A stretch of 64,000 nt of DNA. Origin: CAZSLI01 sp964607705 (lineage in GTDB: Bacteria; Actinomycetota; Coriobacteriia; Anaerosomatales; PHET01). Below the pieces are notes generated by a model. It saw only the letters and a program-made list of their open reading frames with translations, searched no databases and was not told the origin of the DNA. Where the stretch lies: contig CAZSLI010000009.1 of NCBI GenBank assembly GCA_964607705.1, positions 21,789 to 85,788 of the forward strand, given 5' to 3'. Both the position numbers and the translations under genes were made by a program. Shown one piece after another: positions 50,301 through 58,413 of the stretch (its first letter is position 1; each line of letters opens with the position of its first letter).

Positions 50301-51547
50301 TGACGGGACCTGAGGGCCTGCTTCCCGACGCCGCGCCACTGCCCGTCGCCCTCTACGTGCACGTGCCCTTCTGCCGCTCGAAGTGCGCCTACTGCGACTT
50401 CGCGTCATCCGTCGAGGATCCGTCCCGGTACGGCGCCTTCGTCGATGCGGTCCTGTTCGAGGCAGGCCACTGGTCCCATTACGACCTCCTGGACGATGTG
50501 GTGAGCGTCTACTTCGGCGGCGGTACTCCGACTGCTCTCGGCGACGAGCTGGTGCGGCTGCTCGCCGGCTTGCGGGAGACAGCACACATACGTGCCGGCG
50601 CGGAGATAACCGTCGAGACGAACCCCGACACCACCGACGCAGCGCTCGTCGAGGCGCTCGTCCGGTCGGGCTCGAACCGCTTCTCGCTAGGCGTCCAGAG
50701 CTTCGACGATGACGTCTTGCGGTTCCTCGGCAGGCGACATGACGCCGCCCGTGCCGAGGAGGCGGCGGGTGTGCTGCGGGCCTCAGGCATGCCGTTCTCG
50801 GTAGACCTGATGTGTGGCATACCGACCCAGACCGTCGATTCGTGGCGCGAGAGCCTTCGGCGTGCGATCGCGACGGGTGCGAGCCACCTCAGCGTGTATC
50901 CGTTGTCGGTGGAGCAGGGCACTCCGCTCGCCGAGCTTACGGACGCCGGCATGCTCGCCGAGCCGGACCCGGATTCTGCGGCCGAGATGATGACGATCGC
51001 CGAAGACGTCCTTCTCGAGGCCGGCTTCGAGCGCTATGAGACCGCCAACTACGCCCGGCCCGGCGCTCGCGCCAGACACAACCTCGTCTACTGGACCGGT
51101 GGCGCCTACCTGGGCCTAGGCCCCAGCGCCGCGAGCATGCTCCCTGCCGAGGAGTTCGCGCGGGTCTCGGAGGCCGAAGGCTGGACGCGTCCGCGCCCGG
51201 CCGGGTTCGGCCTATCCGCCGCGCCGCCGCAGTACGCGCGAGCACGTTTCACGCAGCGCCGCGATACGCTCTCGTACCTTCGACAGCCGCTTTCCGCGAT
51301 CGACGAGGTCGAGTACCTCGACGCCGCCGAGGCAGCACGCGAGGACATCATGCTCGGTATACGGCTCGCCGACGGCGTGGCGGATGCCGGTGTTCGCGCC
51401 GCCGACCTCGCGCAGATATTCGAGTCGCTCGAGTCCGACGGGCTCGTCGAACGCTTCGCTGTTCACGGCGAGCTCCGCTGGCGGACGACTCGCCAAGGCT
51501 GGCTCCTCGGCAACGAGGTGTTTGGCCGCATCTGGAGCCCCGAGTAG
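50300..51547 (+). CDS. hemW: HemW heme chaperone / HemN-like radical SAM protein
   Basis: 415 aa. Radical SAM cluster ligands C25, C29, C32 in VPFCRSKCAYCDFAS; YFGGGTPTALG, ETNPDTTD, NRFSLGVQSFDDDVLRFLGR and DLMCGIPTQT are the oxygen-independent coproporphyrinogen oxidase-like signatures. Orthologues in this position (between lepA and hrcA) act as heme-insertion chaperones rather than as oxidases. HemN has an extra N-terminal cysteine pattern that is not seen here. ATG at the TGATG junction; a GTG one codon earlier is possible. Confidence 0.92.
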   Translation: MTGPEGLLPDAAPLPVALYVHVPFCRSKCAYCDFASSVEDPSRYGAFVDAVLFEAGHWSHYDLLDDVVSVYFGGGTPTALGDELVRLLAGLRETAHIRAGAEITVETNPDTTDAALVEALVRSGSNRFSLGVQSFDDDVLRFLGRRHDAARAEEAAGVLRASGMPFSVDLMCGIPTQTVDSWRESLRRAIATGASHLSVYPLSVEQGTPLAELTDAGMLAEPDPDSAAEMMTIAEDVLLEAGFERYETANYARPGARARHNLVYWTGGAYLGLGPSAASMLPAEEFARVSEAEGWTRPRPAGFGLSAAPPQYARARFTQRRDTLSYLRQPLSAIDEVEYLDAAEAAREDIMLGIRLADGVADAGVRAADLAQIFESLESDGLVERFAVHGELRWRTTRQGWLLGNEVFGRIWSPE

Positions 51548-51583
51548 CGAGCTCGGCGGAAACGGGCACATTCCCCGGCGCGG

Positions 51584-51610
51584 GTAGCACTCGCTATACT
51601 GGAGTGCCAA
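51584..51610 (+). promoter_or_regulatory. CIRCE operator overlapping the hrcA promoter
   Basis: GTAGCACTC - 9 nt - GAGTGCCAA: each 9-nt arm matches the CIRCE consensus (TTAGCACTC-N9-GAGTGCTAA) at eight positions. The spacer holds TATACT (51595-51600), a good -10 hexamer, so bound HrcA would cover the promoter. It lies 40 nt before the hrcA start and indicates autorepression and heat induction of hrcA-dnaJ. Confidence 0.88.
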
Positions 51611-51650
51611 ATCGCCCATCGGGGGCGCCGAGGACCGAGGAGCGGACTCG

Positions 51651-52661
51651 ATGCTGAACGAACGTCGGCGACGCGTGTTGCAAGCGCTCGTCGAAGAGTA
51701 CATAGCCAGCGCGCAACCGGTGGGCAGCAAGACGCTCGTCGAGCGCTACGAGCTCGGCTGCAGCTCCGCGACCGTCCGCAATGAGCTGGCCATCCTCGAG
51801 GAGACCGGCTACGTCGTGCAGCCGCACATCTCGGCTGGACGGATGCCCACCGACACCGGCTACCGCGATTTCGTCGACAGGCTGATCGAGGCCGCCGGCG
51901 CCGACACGCACGCGCCGGCCACGATGCCCCAGGCGACCGAGGTGGACGAGCTGATGAGGGAGACGAGCGCGATGCTCACCCGCCTCACCGACTCGCTCGC
52001 CGTTGTCATGGCGCCGTCGGTGTCACTCGCCCGAGTGAAGCGGCTGGACCTGCTCTCGATGTCACCGCGCCGGGCGCTGTTCGTGCTCATAACCGAGTCA
52101 GGCCAGGTCCTCAACCGTCACATCGTGCTTGCCGAGGACGCCGCTCCTGAGCGCATCAGCAGCATCGAGCGCTCGCTCAACGCATCGCTCATCGGCAAGC
52201 GCGCCGCCGAGATCCGGCCGCTTCGCGACGCGCTCGAGAAGGAGGCGCGAGCAGGTGCGCCCCTTGCCGACGCGCTCATGGCGCGCATCGTCGACGAGAT
52301 ACTGGACGCGCTCGCCGAGGCCGACCGCGACCGTCTGTACCACGTCGGCGTGCCCGCATTGCTCGCTCAGCCGGAGTTTCACGACGCCGAACGTGCACGG
52401 CCGCTCATAGAAGCGGTCGAGAACGGACTGACGCTGCTGGAGGCGCTCTCTGACGCGCTCGGCCAGCAGGGTGTGGTCGTGCGCATCGGACATGAGAACC
52501 GGCGCGCCGAGCTCGGCGGCGTCAGTATCATCGCGACCAACTACGGGTCCGGATCGAGCGACGGTGTAGTAGGTGTCATCGGGCCGACGAGAATGGACTA
52601 CCAGCGCGCCATGAGTGCCGTGCGTGCGGTCGCCGACGGCCTCTCCGAGGCCCTGAGCTAG
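51651..52661 (+). CDS. hrcA: Heat-inducible transcription repressor HrcA
   Basis: 336-aa repressor that binds CIRCE. N-terminal winged-helix DNA-binding domain (RRRVLQALVEEYIASAQPVG, GCSSATVRNELAILEETGYV, QPHISAGRMPTDTGYRDFVD) and the HrcA GAF-like dimerisation part (LYHVGVPALLAQPEF, VVRIGHENRRAELGGVSIIA, GVVGVIGPTRMDYQRAMSAV). Its own operator lies just upstream. GrpE and DnaK, which follow hrcA in most Gram-positive bacteria, are missing here; dnaJ is next. Confidence 0.96.
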   Translation: MLNERRRRVLQALVEEYIASAQPVGSKTLVERYELGCSSATVRNELAILEETGYVVQPHISAGRMPTDTGYRDFVDRLIEAAGADTHAPATMPQATEVDELMRETSAMLTRLTDSLAVVMAPSVSLARVKRLDLLSMSPRRALFVLITESGQVLNRHIVLAEDAAPERISSIERSLNASLIGKRAAEIRPLRDALEKEARAGAPLADALMARIVDEILDALAEADRDRLYHVGVPALLAQPEFHDAERARPLIEAVENGLTLLEALSDALGQQGVVVRIGHENRRAELGGVSIIATNYGSGSSDGVVGVIGPTRMDYQRAMSAVRAVADGLSEALS

Positions 52662-52664
52662 AAT
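52659..52664 (+). promoter_or_regulatory. Candidate internal -10 for dnaJ inside the hrcA stop
   Basis: TAGAAT, whose TAG is the hrcA stop codon, in the string CTAGAATCC shared with other putative -10 elements in this window. No -35 was recognised. Confidence 0.35.
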
Positions 52665-52706
52665 CCGCGAACGGCGGTCGAGTGGTCGCCGGAGGAAAGG
52701 ACGAAC

Positions 52707-53855
52707 GTGCCCGCAGGTACCAAAGACTACTATCAGCTCCTCGGCGTCGAGCGCACCGCATCCGCCGATGAGATCAAGAAGGCTTTTCGGCGCAAGGCGC
52801 GTGAACTCCACCCGGACGTCAACAAGGCGGCGGACGCCGAGGAGCGCTTCAAGGAGGTCAACGAGGCCTATGACGTCCTCAGCGACCCCACCAAGCGACA
52901 GCAGTACGACCAGTACGGCTCTGTCGGCCGCAACGTCGGCGGGCCCGGCGGCTACCAGTACGTCGACCTGAATGACCTGTTCGGCGGCGGTGCCGGCGGC
53001 GGCTTCGACATGGGCGACATCTTCTCGGCGTTCTTCGGCGGTGTCGGGGGTGCGCAGCGCGGCGTGCGGCTCGAGGGCCGTGACATGGCGATGGGGCTGG
53101 CGATCACGCTCGAAGAGGCCGCGACCGGCGTCGAGAAGGAGGTCATGCTCGACCGCCTCGCACCCTGCGACGTGTGTGGAGGCAGCGGCGCGACTCCCGG
53201 CAGCAAGGTCGTCACTTGCCCGGAGTGCCATGGCACGGGCCAGAAGGTCTCGGTGCGGCGCACGTTCCTCGGCAATATGCAGACGTCGATGCCGTGTGAT
53301 CGCTGCGGCGCCACCGGGCACGTGATCGAGCAGCCGTGCGAGGAGTGCGAGGGTTCGGGACGAGTTCCCGACCGCCAGCGAGTGAGCATATCCGTACCGG
53401 CGGGCATCCACGACGGCCAGCACATCCGCCTGCGAGGCCTCGGCGAGGCCGGTATCCGCGGAGCCGCGGCGGGCGACCTCATCGTCACCGTGCACATCCA
53501 GCCGCATGACTACCTGCATCGGGAGGGCGACGACCTGCACTGCAAGGCTGCCGTCAGCATGACGCAGGCGGCGCTCGGCGCGGATCTCTCGGTGTGCGGC
53601 CTTGTGGAGGACAACGAGATCCACGTGCCTTCGGGCACCCAGCATGGCGACACCGTGCGCCTGAGGGGCCGCGGCATGCCGAGGACTCATGGTTCGGGCC
53701 GCGGCGACCTCATCGTCCACCTCGGCATCGAGGTCCCCAAGAAGCTCACCAAGCGACAGCGAGAGCTGCTCTCGGAACTGGCGACAGAGTTCGGCGACGA
53801 GACCCGCGCGCACAAGAATCCGCTCGAGAAGCTCCGCGACTGGTTGACCGGCTAG
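52707..53855 (+). CDS. dnaJ: Chaperone DnaJ
   Basis: 382 aa full-length type I Hsp40. J domain with HPDV (residues about 33-36 within FRRKARELHPDVNKAADAEE), Gly/Phe region (DLFGGGAGGGFDMGDIFSAF), zinc domain with four CxxCxGxG-type motifs (CDVCGGSG, CPECHGTG, CDRCGATG, CEECEGSG), then the substrate-binding C-terminal domains (VSVPAGIHDG-like SISVPAGIHDGQHIRLRGLG). It delivers unfolded clients to DnaK, which is encoded elsewhere. The third motif has Ala where Gly is usual. GTG start behind GGAGGAAAGGACGAAC. Confidence 0.96.
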   Translation: MPAGTKDYYQLLGVERTASADEIKKAFRRKARELHPDVNKAADAEERFKEVNEAYDVLSDPTKRQQYDQYGSVGRNVGGPGGYQYVDLNDLFGGGAGGGFDMGDIFSAFFGGVGGAQRGVRLEGRDMAMGLAITLEEAATGVEKEVMLDRLAPCDVCGGSGATPGSKVVTCPECHGTGQKVSVRRTFLGNMQTSMPCDRCGATGHVIEQPCEECEGSGRVPDRQRVSISVPAGIHDGQHIRLRGLGEAGIRGAAAGDLIVTVHIQPHDYLHREGDDLHCKAAVSMTQAALGADLSVCGLVEDNEIHVPSGTQHGDTVRLRGRGMPRTHGSGRGDLIVHLGIEVPKKLTKRQRELLSELATEFGDETRAHKNPLEKLRDWLTG

Positions 53856-53857
53856 CC

Positions 53858-54625
53858 GTGGCATCCCACCGCTTCTTCCTGACAGCGGCGCTGCCGCCTG
53901 CCGAGGGGCCCGTGGAGTTGCCGCTCTCGGACGAGGACCGGCGCCACGCAGCCTCTGCGCTGCGCGTGCGGCCTGGCGAGGAGATCGAGGTGGTCGAGCC
54001 GGCACCCGGCAGCGTCTGGCGGGTCGAGGTCGCGCAGGTGTCCTCGGCAGGTATCCGTGCGCTGCCGATCGAGCGACTGGAGCGGCCCTTCCACCCGCGG
54101 GTCACGCTGGTCCAGGGCGTCGCGAAGGGCGACAAGATGGACGCGATCGTCCGCCAGGCCGTCGAGATAGGCGCCGCCGAGGTCGTACCGGTGCTCACCG
54201 CTCGTTCCGTCGTGAGACTCGACGCCAAGAAGCGGCACGAGCGTGGCGAGCGCTGGCGCCGGATCGCCAAGTCGGCCGCCGAGCAGTCGCACCGGGCTGA
54301 AGTGCCGGCCATCCATGACCCGGTGACGCTTCACGAAGCGCTGCCGGTGCTTGCGGGATACGACGAAGTGATCGTGTTGTGGGAGGATGCGTCGGCGCTG
54401 GGACTGTCACGGGCGCTTGCTTCGCGCGTGAGCCAGCCCGAGACGCGGGTCGCGCTCGTGGTCGGCCCCGAAGGCGGGCTTGCGGCGAACGAAGTCGAGG
54501 AGCTCGCGGGCATCGGCGCTCAGGTCGTCTCTCTCGGGCCGCTGATCCTGCGCACCGAGACTGCGGCGCTCGTCGCCCTCGCTCTAGCCGCGTTCACGCT
54601 CGGAGGACTCGGCAGTGACTGCTGA
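53858..54625 (+). CDS. rsmE: 16S rRNA m3U1498 methyltransferase RsmE
   Basis: 255 aa SPOUT-family enzyme methylating N3 of U1498 in 16S rRNA. N-terminal PUA-like domain (SHRFFLTAALPPAEGPVELP, SDEDRRHAASALRVRPGEEI), then the knotted SAM-binding domain with VGPEGGLAANEVEEL and LGPLILRTETAALVAL. GTG start only 2 nt after the dnaJ stop, matching the conserved N-terminus; the longer frame lies inside dnaJ. Overlaps mtaB by 11 nt. Confidence 0.95.
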   Translation: MASHRFFLTAALPPAEGPVELPLSDEDRRHAASALRVRPGEEIEVVEPAPGSVWRVEVAQVSSAGIRALPIERLERPFHPRVTLVQGVAKGDKMDAIVRQAVEIGAAEVVPVLTARSVVRLDAKKRHERGERWRRIAKSAAEQSHRAEVPAIHDPVTLHEALPVLAGYDEVIVLWEDASALGLSRALASRVSQPETRVALVVGPEGGLAANEVEELAGIGAQVVSLGPLILRTETAALVALALAAFTLGGLGSDC

Positions 54626-55877
54626 TCTCCGGGTCGCATTCAAGACGCTGGGCTGCAAGGTCAACCGGGTCGAGAGCGAAGACATCGCAGCGGAGCTTGT
54701 CGGCCGCGGCGTTCTCGTTGTGCCCGAGGACCAAGCCCAAGTCATCGTCGTCAACACGTGCACCGTGACCGGCGAGGCGGACGCCAAGGCGCGCAAGGCG
54801 GTGCGGCAGGCCCTCAAGTCCGCCGAGCACCCCGTCGTCGTCGTGACCGGCTGCCTCGCCGCGCTCGACGCGGACGCGCTGACTGCCCTCGGGGACCGGG
54901 TCGTCGTCGAGGCGGACAAGGAGCGTGTCGCCGAGCGGGTGGCCGAGGTCCTCGGCGTTCCGGATGAAGCGCCGCACGCCCACGCCGTGCGGGCGGGCGA
55001 GGGGTACCGCACGCGTGCGCTCCTCAAGATCGAGGACGGCTGCGACGTGTTCTGCTCGTACTGCATCGTCCCGCACGCACGAGGGGTTCCCCGCAGCGTG
55101 CCGTTCGAAAGCGTGGTCGCCGAGGCGCGCGAGCTCGTGGGCGCGGGGGCCGCGGAGATCGTGCTCACCGGTATCAACATAGGCCGCTATCGCGACGGTG
55201 ACGCTCGGCTCGCCGACGTCGTCGAGGCGGTGGCGGCTGCAGGCGCGCTGCGCGTGAGGCTATCGAGCATCGAGCCGGTAGACCTCACCGAACGCCTGCT
55301 GTCCAGCCTGGCGAGCACGGGCCCGGCGGTCCACCATCTGCACGTGCCGCTGCAGAGCGGTTCCGATACCGTGCTCGCGCGCATGCGTCGCGCCTACACC
55401 TCTGCCGAGTACGCGGCGATCGTGGAGCGGGCCCGAGCGGTGCTGCCCGACCTCACCCTCACGACCGATGTGATGGCGGGCTTCCCCGCAGAGACCGACG
55501 ACGAAGCCGCCGAGACGCGCGTGTTCTGCGAACGGATGGGCTTCAGCAAGCTCCACGTATTCCGCTACTCGGCGAGACCGGGCACGCCGGCCGCCGAGAT
55601 GTCCGACCAGGTGGAGCCTCGCATACGCGCCGAGCGCGCCGCGGCGCTTCGGGAGCTGGGCACTCGGATGCGCGAGGACTTCATCGCCTCGCGCATCGAG
55701 ACCGCCGCCGAGGTGCTCGTCGAGCAGGTCGGCGATGACGGCGTCGCCGAAGGTACGACGCCGGATTACGTGCGCGTGCGCTTTCCGTCCACCTCAGCCG
55801 TGGTGGTGGGGCAGCCCGTCGTTGTGCGTCTCGAAGGCCTTCTCGGCGATACGGTGCTGGGCTCGTTGCAGGGCTGA
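54615..55877 (+). CDS. mtaB: tRNA t6A37 methylthiotransferase MtaB
   Basis: 420 aa radical SAM methylthiotransferase that makes ms2t6A at position 37 of certain tRNAs. The auxiliary-cluster cysteines are in TLGCKVNRVES, VNTCTVTGEAD and VVTGCLAAL; the radical SAM ligands are in DGCDVFCSYCIVPHARG (CxxxCxxC). A C-terminal TRAM-like region of about 50 residues (DGVAEGTTPDYVRVRFPSTS) binds tRNA. LKVNR-type N-terminus and position after rsmE support MtaB rather than MiaB. GTG start inside the end of rsmE. Confidence 0.94.
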   Translation: MTADLRVAFKTLGCKVNRVESEDIAAELVGRGVLVVPEDQAQVIVVNTCTVTGEADAKARKAVRQALKSAEHPVVVVTGCLAALDADALTALGDRVVVEADKERVAERVAEVLGVPDEAPHAHAVRAGEGYRTRALLKIEDGCDVFCSYCIVPHARGVPRSVPFESVVAEARELVGAGAAEIVLTGINIGRYRDGDARLADVVEAVAAAGALRVRLSSIEPVDLTERLLSSLASTGPAVHHLHVPLQSGSDTVLARMRRAYTSAEYAAIVERARAVLPDLTLTTDVMAGFPAETDDEAAETRVFCERMGFSKLHVFRYSARPGTPAAEMSDQVEPRIRAERAAALRELGTRMREDFIASRIETAAEVLVEQVGDDGVAEGTTPDYVRVRFPSTSAVVVGQPVVVRLEGLLGDTVLGSLQG

Positions 55878-55919
55878 GGAGCGCGGCGGCGAAAGGGCGG
55901 TTAGACCGCCGTTGAGTGG

Positions 55920-55925
55920 TAGAAT
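55920..55925 (+). promoter_or_regulatory. Candidate -10 element for the phoH operon
   Basis: TAGAAT in GGTAGAATCCACG, about 76 nt before the phoH start, in the 123-nt gap after mtaB. No convincing -35. Confidence 0.35.
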
Positions 55926-56000
55926 CCACGCAGATGAATCCACCGCGTCACGCGGCGCCAGACGCTATCGAATGAACGAACCGAGGTGTCGTAACCAATC

Positions 56001-56972
56001 GTGGAATCCAGTCAGATCCGCCTCGTCGTACCGCCCGACATAGACATGACGCGCCTCGTCGGCGAAGGAGATTCACTGCTGCGCCTCATCGAGGCGGAGT
56101 TCGAGTCCGACATATCTGTGCGAGGCAACGAGATCACCATCTCGGGTCAGTCCGGTGACAGCCAGACGGTCTCGTCGCTGTTCGCTGAGATGATGCAGCT
56201 CATAGAACGCGGCGAGCACCTCACCCCCGACGCCATCGAGCGCTCCATCGAGCTGCTCAAGCAGGGGGGATGCACGCCGACCGCCTTGCACGGCGACGTG
56301 ATACTCACACACAAGGGCAAGTCGATCCGCCCCAAGACCGGCGGTCAGAAGCGCTACATCGACGCCATACGCTGCAACACCGTGACCTTCGGCATCGGTC
56401 CCGCCGGCACGGGAAAGACCTATCTCGCGATGGCCATGGCGGTCGACGCCCTGCGACGCAAGGAGATCGGTCGCATCATCCTCACCCGTCCTGCCGTCGA
56501 GGCGGGGGAGTCACTCGGCTTCCTGCCCGGCACACTCACCGAGAAGGTCGATCCCTACCTGCGACCGCTCTACGACGCCCTCTTCGACATGATGGACGCC
56601 GAGAAGTCCTCGCTGATGCTCGAGCGGGGAGTCATCGAGATCGCGCCGCTCGCCTACATGCGCGGACGAACGCTCAACGACAGCTTCGTGATCCTCGACG
56701 AAGCGCAGAACACCACTCCCGAGCAGATGAAGATGTTTCTGACCCGCCTCGGTTTCGGCAGCCGGATCGTCATCACGGGCGACGTGACCCAGGTCGACCT
56801 GCCCCGGGGGCAGTCGGGACTCAAGCAGGTCCGCGCGATCCTCGAGGGCGTGCCTGACCTGGCGTTCGTTGAACTCACGGGCAAGGACGTCGTTCGGCAC
56901 AAGCTCGTCCAGCGCATAGTCAACGCGTACGAGAAGTACGAGGAATCGCGGGCGCAACCGGGCGATGAGTAG
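56001..56972 (+). CDS. phoH: PhoH-like ATPase
   Basis: 323 aa P-loop protein. N-terminal KH-like part (ISVRGNEITISGQSGDSQTV) and the PhoH ATPase domain: GPAGTGKTYLAMAMAVDALR, RPAVEAGESLGFLPGTLTEK, VILDEAQNTTPEQMKMFLTR, IVITGDVTQVDLPRGQSGL. Thought to be an RNA helicase-like or RNA-processing ATPase working with YbeY, two genes downstream. GTG start with no strong ribosome-binding site (GAGGTGTCGTAACCAATC). Overlaps the HD protein by 8 nt. Confidence 0.94.
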   Translation: MESSQIRLVVPPDIDMTRLVGEGDSLLRLIEAEFESDISVRGNEITISGQSGDSQTVSSLFAEMMQLIERGEHLTPDAIERSIELLKQGGCTPTALHGDVILTHKGKSIRPKTGGQKRYIDAIRCNTVTFGIGPAGTGKTYLAMAMAVDALRRKEIGRIILTRPAVEAGESLGFLPGTLTEKVDPYLRPLYDALFDMMDAEKSSLMLERGVIEIAPLAYMRGRTLNDSFVILDEAQNTTPEQMKMFLTRLGFGSRIVITGDVTQVDLPRGQSGLKQVRAILEGVPDLAFVELTGKDVVRHKLVQRIVNAYEKYEESRAQPGDE

Positions 56973-57951
56973 CGCAACGCATACCTCGCTGGCGCCTTCC
57001 GAGCGGTCGGCGGCCTCTCCACACCTGCGCGGGCGCGCCGGTCTTGGTTGGGCCACGCTGGTGGCAGCATTTGCCGCGGTCGTATGGCTCTGTGCGGCCG
57101 TGGCGTATCTGATGGCGCTTGTGACCGGCGGGTCGGACCCCTTCCGCGCCGCCCTCTACGGCGCTGTTGGCGGAGCTGTGGCCATCGCTGCAGTGGCCGT
57201 CCTCGTGCCGGCCGTGCGGCGTTCGCCAGCCGCACGCGCGCGCCAGCGGCTGATCGACGCAGCGAGCCCCGTCCACCCGCTCATGAAGCGCCTCATGGCC
57301 GAGGCACCGGGCACGTACGTGCACTCGCTTGCCGTTGCGAATCTGGCCGAAGCGGGGGCCGAGGCGATAGGCGCGGACCCGCTCGTAGCGCGCGTCGGCG
57401 CCTACTACCACGACGTCGGGAAGTTGGCGGCGCCCTGCTTCTTCTTCGAGAACCAGCAGGAAGGCGACAACCCGCACGACGAGGCCGACCCATCGCATTC
57501 TGCAGACATCATCACGGCTCACGTTCGCGACGGGCTGGCACTAGCGGCCGAGTACCGGCTTCCCCCTGAAGTGGTCGATGTGATCCGTGAGCACCACGGG
57601 ACCTCACTGGTGCGATACTTCTATCACAAGGCCGCCGAGCGGGATGCCGCCGTCTACGAGGCCGATTTCCGCTATCGTGGCGGCCGACCTCATAGCCGAG
57701 AAGCCGCGGTGGTCATGCTCGCCGACTCCAGCGAGGCGTCGGTGCGCGCGATGACCAAGCCGGACACCCAGCGCATCGAGCGTTCGGTCCGCAGCGTGAT
57801 CGCCGAGCGACGTGCCGACGGCCAGCTCGACGATGTGACGCTGGGAGACGACGAGGCTGAGCGCCTCATCCGCACGTTCGTACGTAACCTGGTCAGCCAA
57901 CGTCACGTCCGTTGCCCGTACCCGGACTCGGGTACGCGAGAGGAGTCATAG
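56965..57951 (+). CDS. Short PgpH-like HD-domain membrane protein
   Basis: 328 aa. Two membrane helices at about 28-52 and 58-85 replace the large extracellular 7TMR-HDED and seven-helix parts of PgpH/YqfF (about 700 aa). The HD domain is intact: HPLMKRLMAEAPGTYVHSLA, YYHDVGKLAAPCFFFENQQE, NPHDEADPSHSADIITAHV, IREHHGTSLVRYFY, and ADSSEASVRAM. These match PgpH, a cyclic-di-AMP phosphodiesterase, and the gene sits exactly where yqfF is found, between phoH and ybeY. The likely reaction is hydrolysis of c-di-AMP to pApA, inferred from homology. ATG start overlapping phoH; ybeY starts 2 nt after the stop. Confidence 0.82.
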   Translation: MSSATHTSLAPSERSAASPHLRGRAGLGWATLVAAFAAVVWLCAAVAYLMALVTGGSDPFRAALYGAVGGAVAIAAVAVLVPAVRRSPAARARQRLIDAASPVHPLMKRLMAEAPGTYVHSLAVANLAEAGAEAIGADPLVARVGAYYHDVGKLAAPCFFFENQQEGDNPHDEADPSHSADIITAHVRDGLALAAEYRLPPEVVDVIREHHGTSLVRYFYHKAAERDAAVYEADFRYRGGRPHSREAAVVMLADSSEASVRAMTKPDTQRIERSVRSVIAERRADGQLDDVTLGDDEAERLIRTFVRNLVSQRHVRCPYPDSGTREES

Positions 57952-57953
57952 TC

Positions 57954-58403
57954 GTGCAGATCAGCGTCCTCAGTCACCGCGAACCCGAGCCACTCGACCT
58001 GACCGCCTTCGAGCGCCTGGCCGCGTTCGTGCTCGAGCGCGAGGAGGCGCCGGACGCAGTCGAGTTGTCAGTCGCCGTAGTGGAGATAGCCGAGATGACC
58101 GAACTCAACGAGCGCTACCGCGGCAAGGAGGGCCCGACCGACGTCCTATCCTTCGAGTGTGACGATCCGTGCGCAGTCGTCTCGCCCGGCGAACCAGTCG
58201 CGCTCGGCGACGTCGTGATCGCCCCCGAGGTGGCCGAAGCGCAGGCCGCGGAGTACGGGCACACCGTCGAGCAGGAGCTGAACCTGCTGCTCGTGCATGG
58301 GGTGTTGCATCTTCTCGGCTATGACCATGAGGATGACGATGACGCGCTAGCGATGCAGAGCCGGGAGCGCGCCTTGCTCGAAGCCTGGGCGCTGGCCTCC
58401 TGA
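57954..58403 (+). CDS. ybeY: Endoribonuclease YbeY
   Basis: 149 aa metal-dependent RNase for 16S rRNA 3'-end maturation and ribosome quality control. Zinc motif HGVLHLLGYDHEDDDDA (HxxxHxxGYDH), with EINELNERYRGKEGPTDVLS-type core (MTELNERYRGKEGPTDVLSF). The GTG at 57954 is chosen because AGGAGT lies 7 nt upstream; the frame extends into the HD gene. dgkA follows after 10 nt. Confidence 0.95.
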   Translation: MQISVLSHREPEPLDLTAFERLAAFVLEREEAPDAVELSVAVVEIAEMTELNERYRGKEGPTDVLSFECDDPCAVVSPGEPVALGDVVIAPEVAEAQAAEYGHTVEQELNLLLVHGVLHLLGYDHEDDDDALAMQSRERALLEAWALAS

Positions 58404-58413
58404 CAGGCCGCCC

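Noticed and set aside
52098..54005. Minus-strand open frame of 635 codons opposite hrcA-dnaJ
   Set aside because: It covers three real genes on the other strand and an intergenic region; no protein features.
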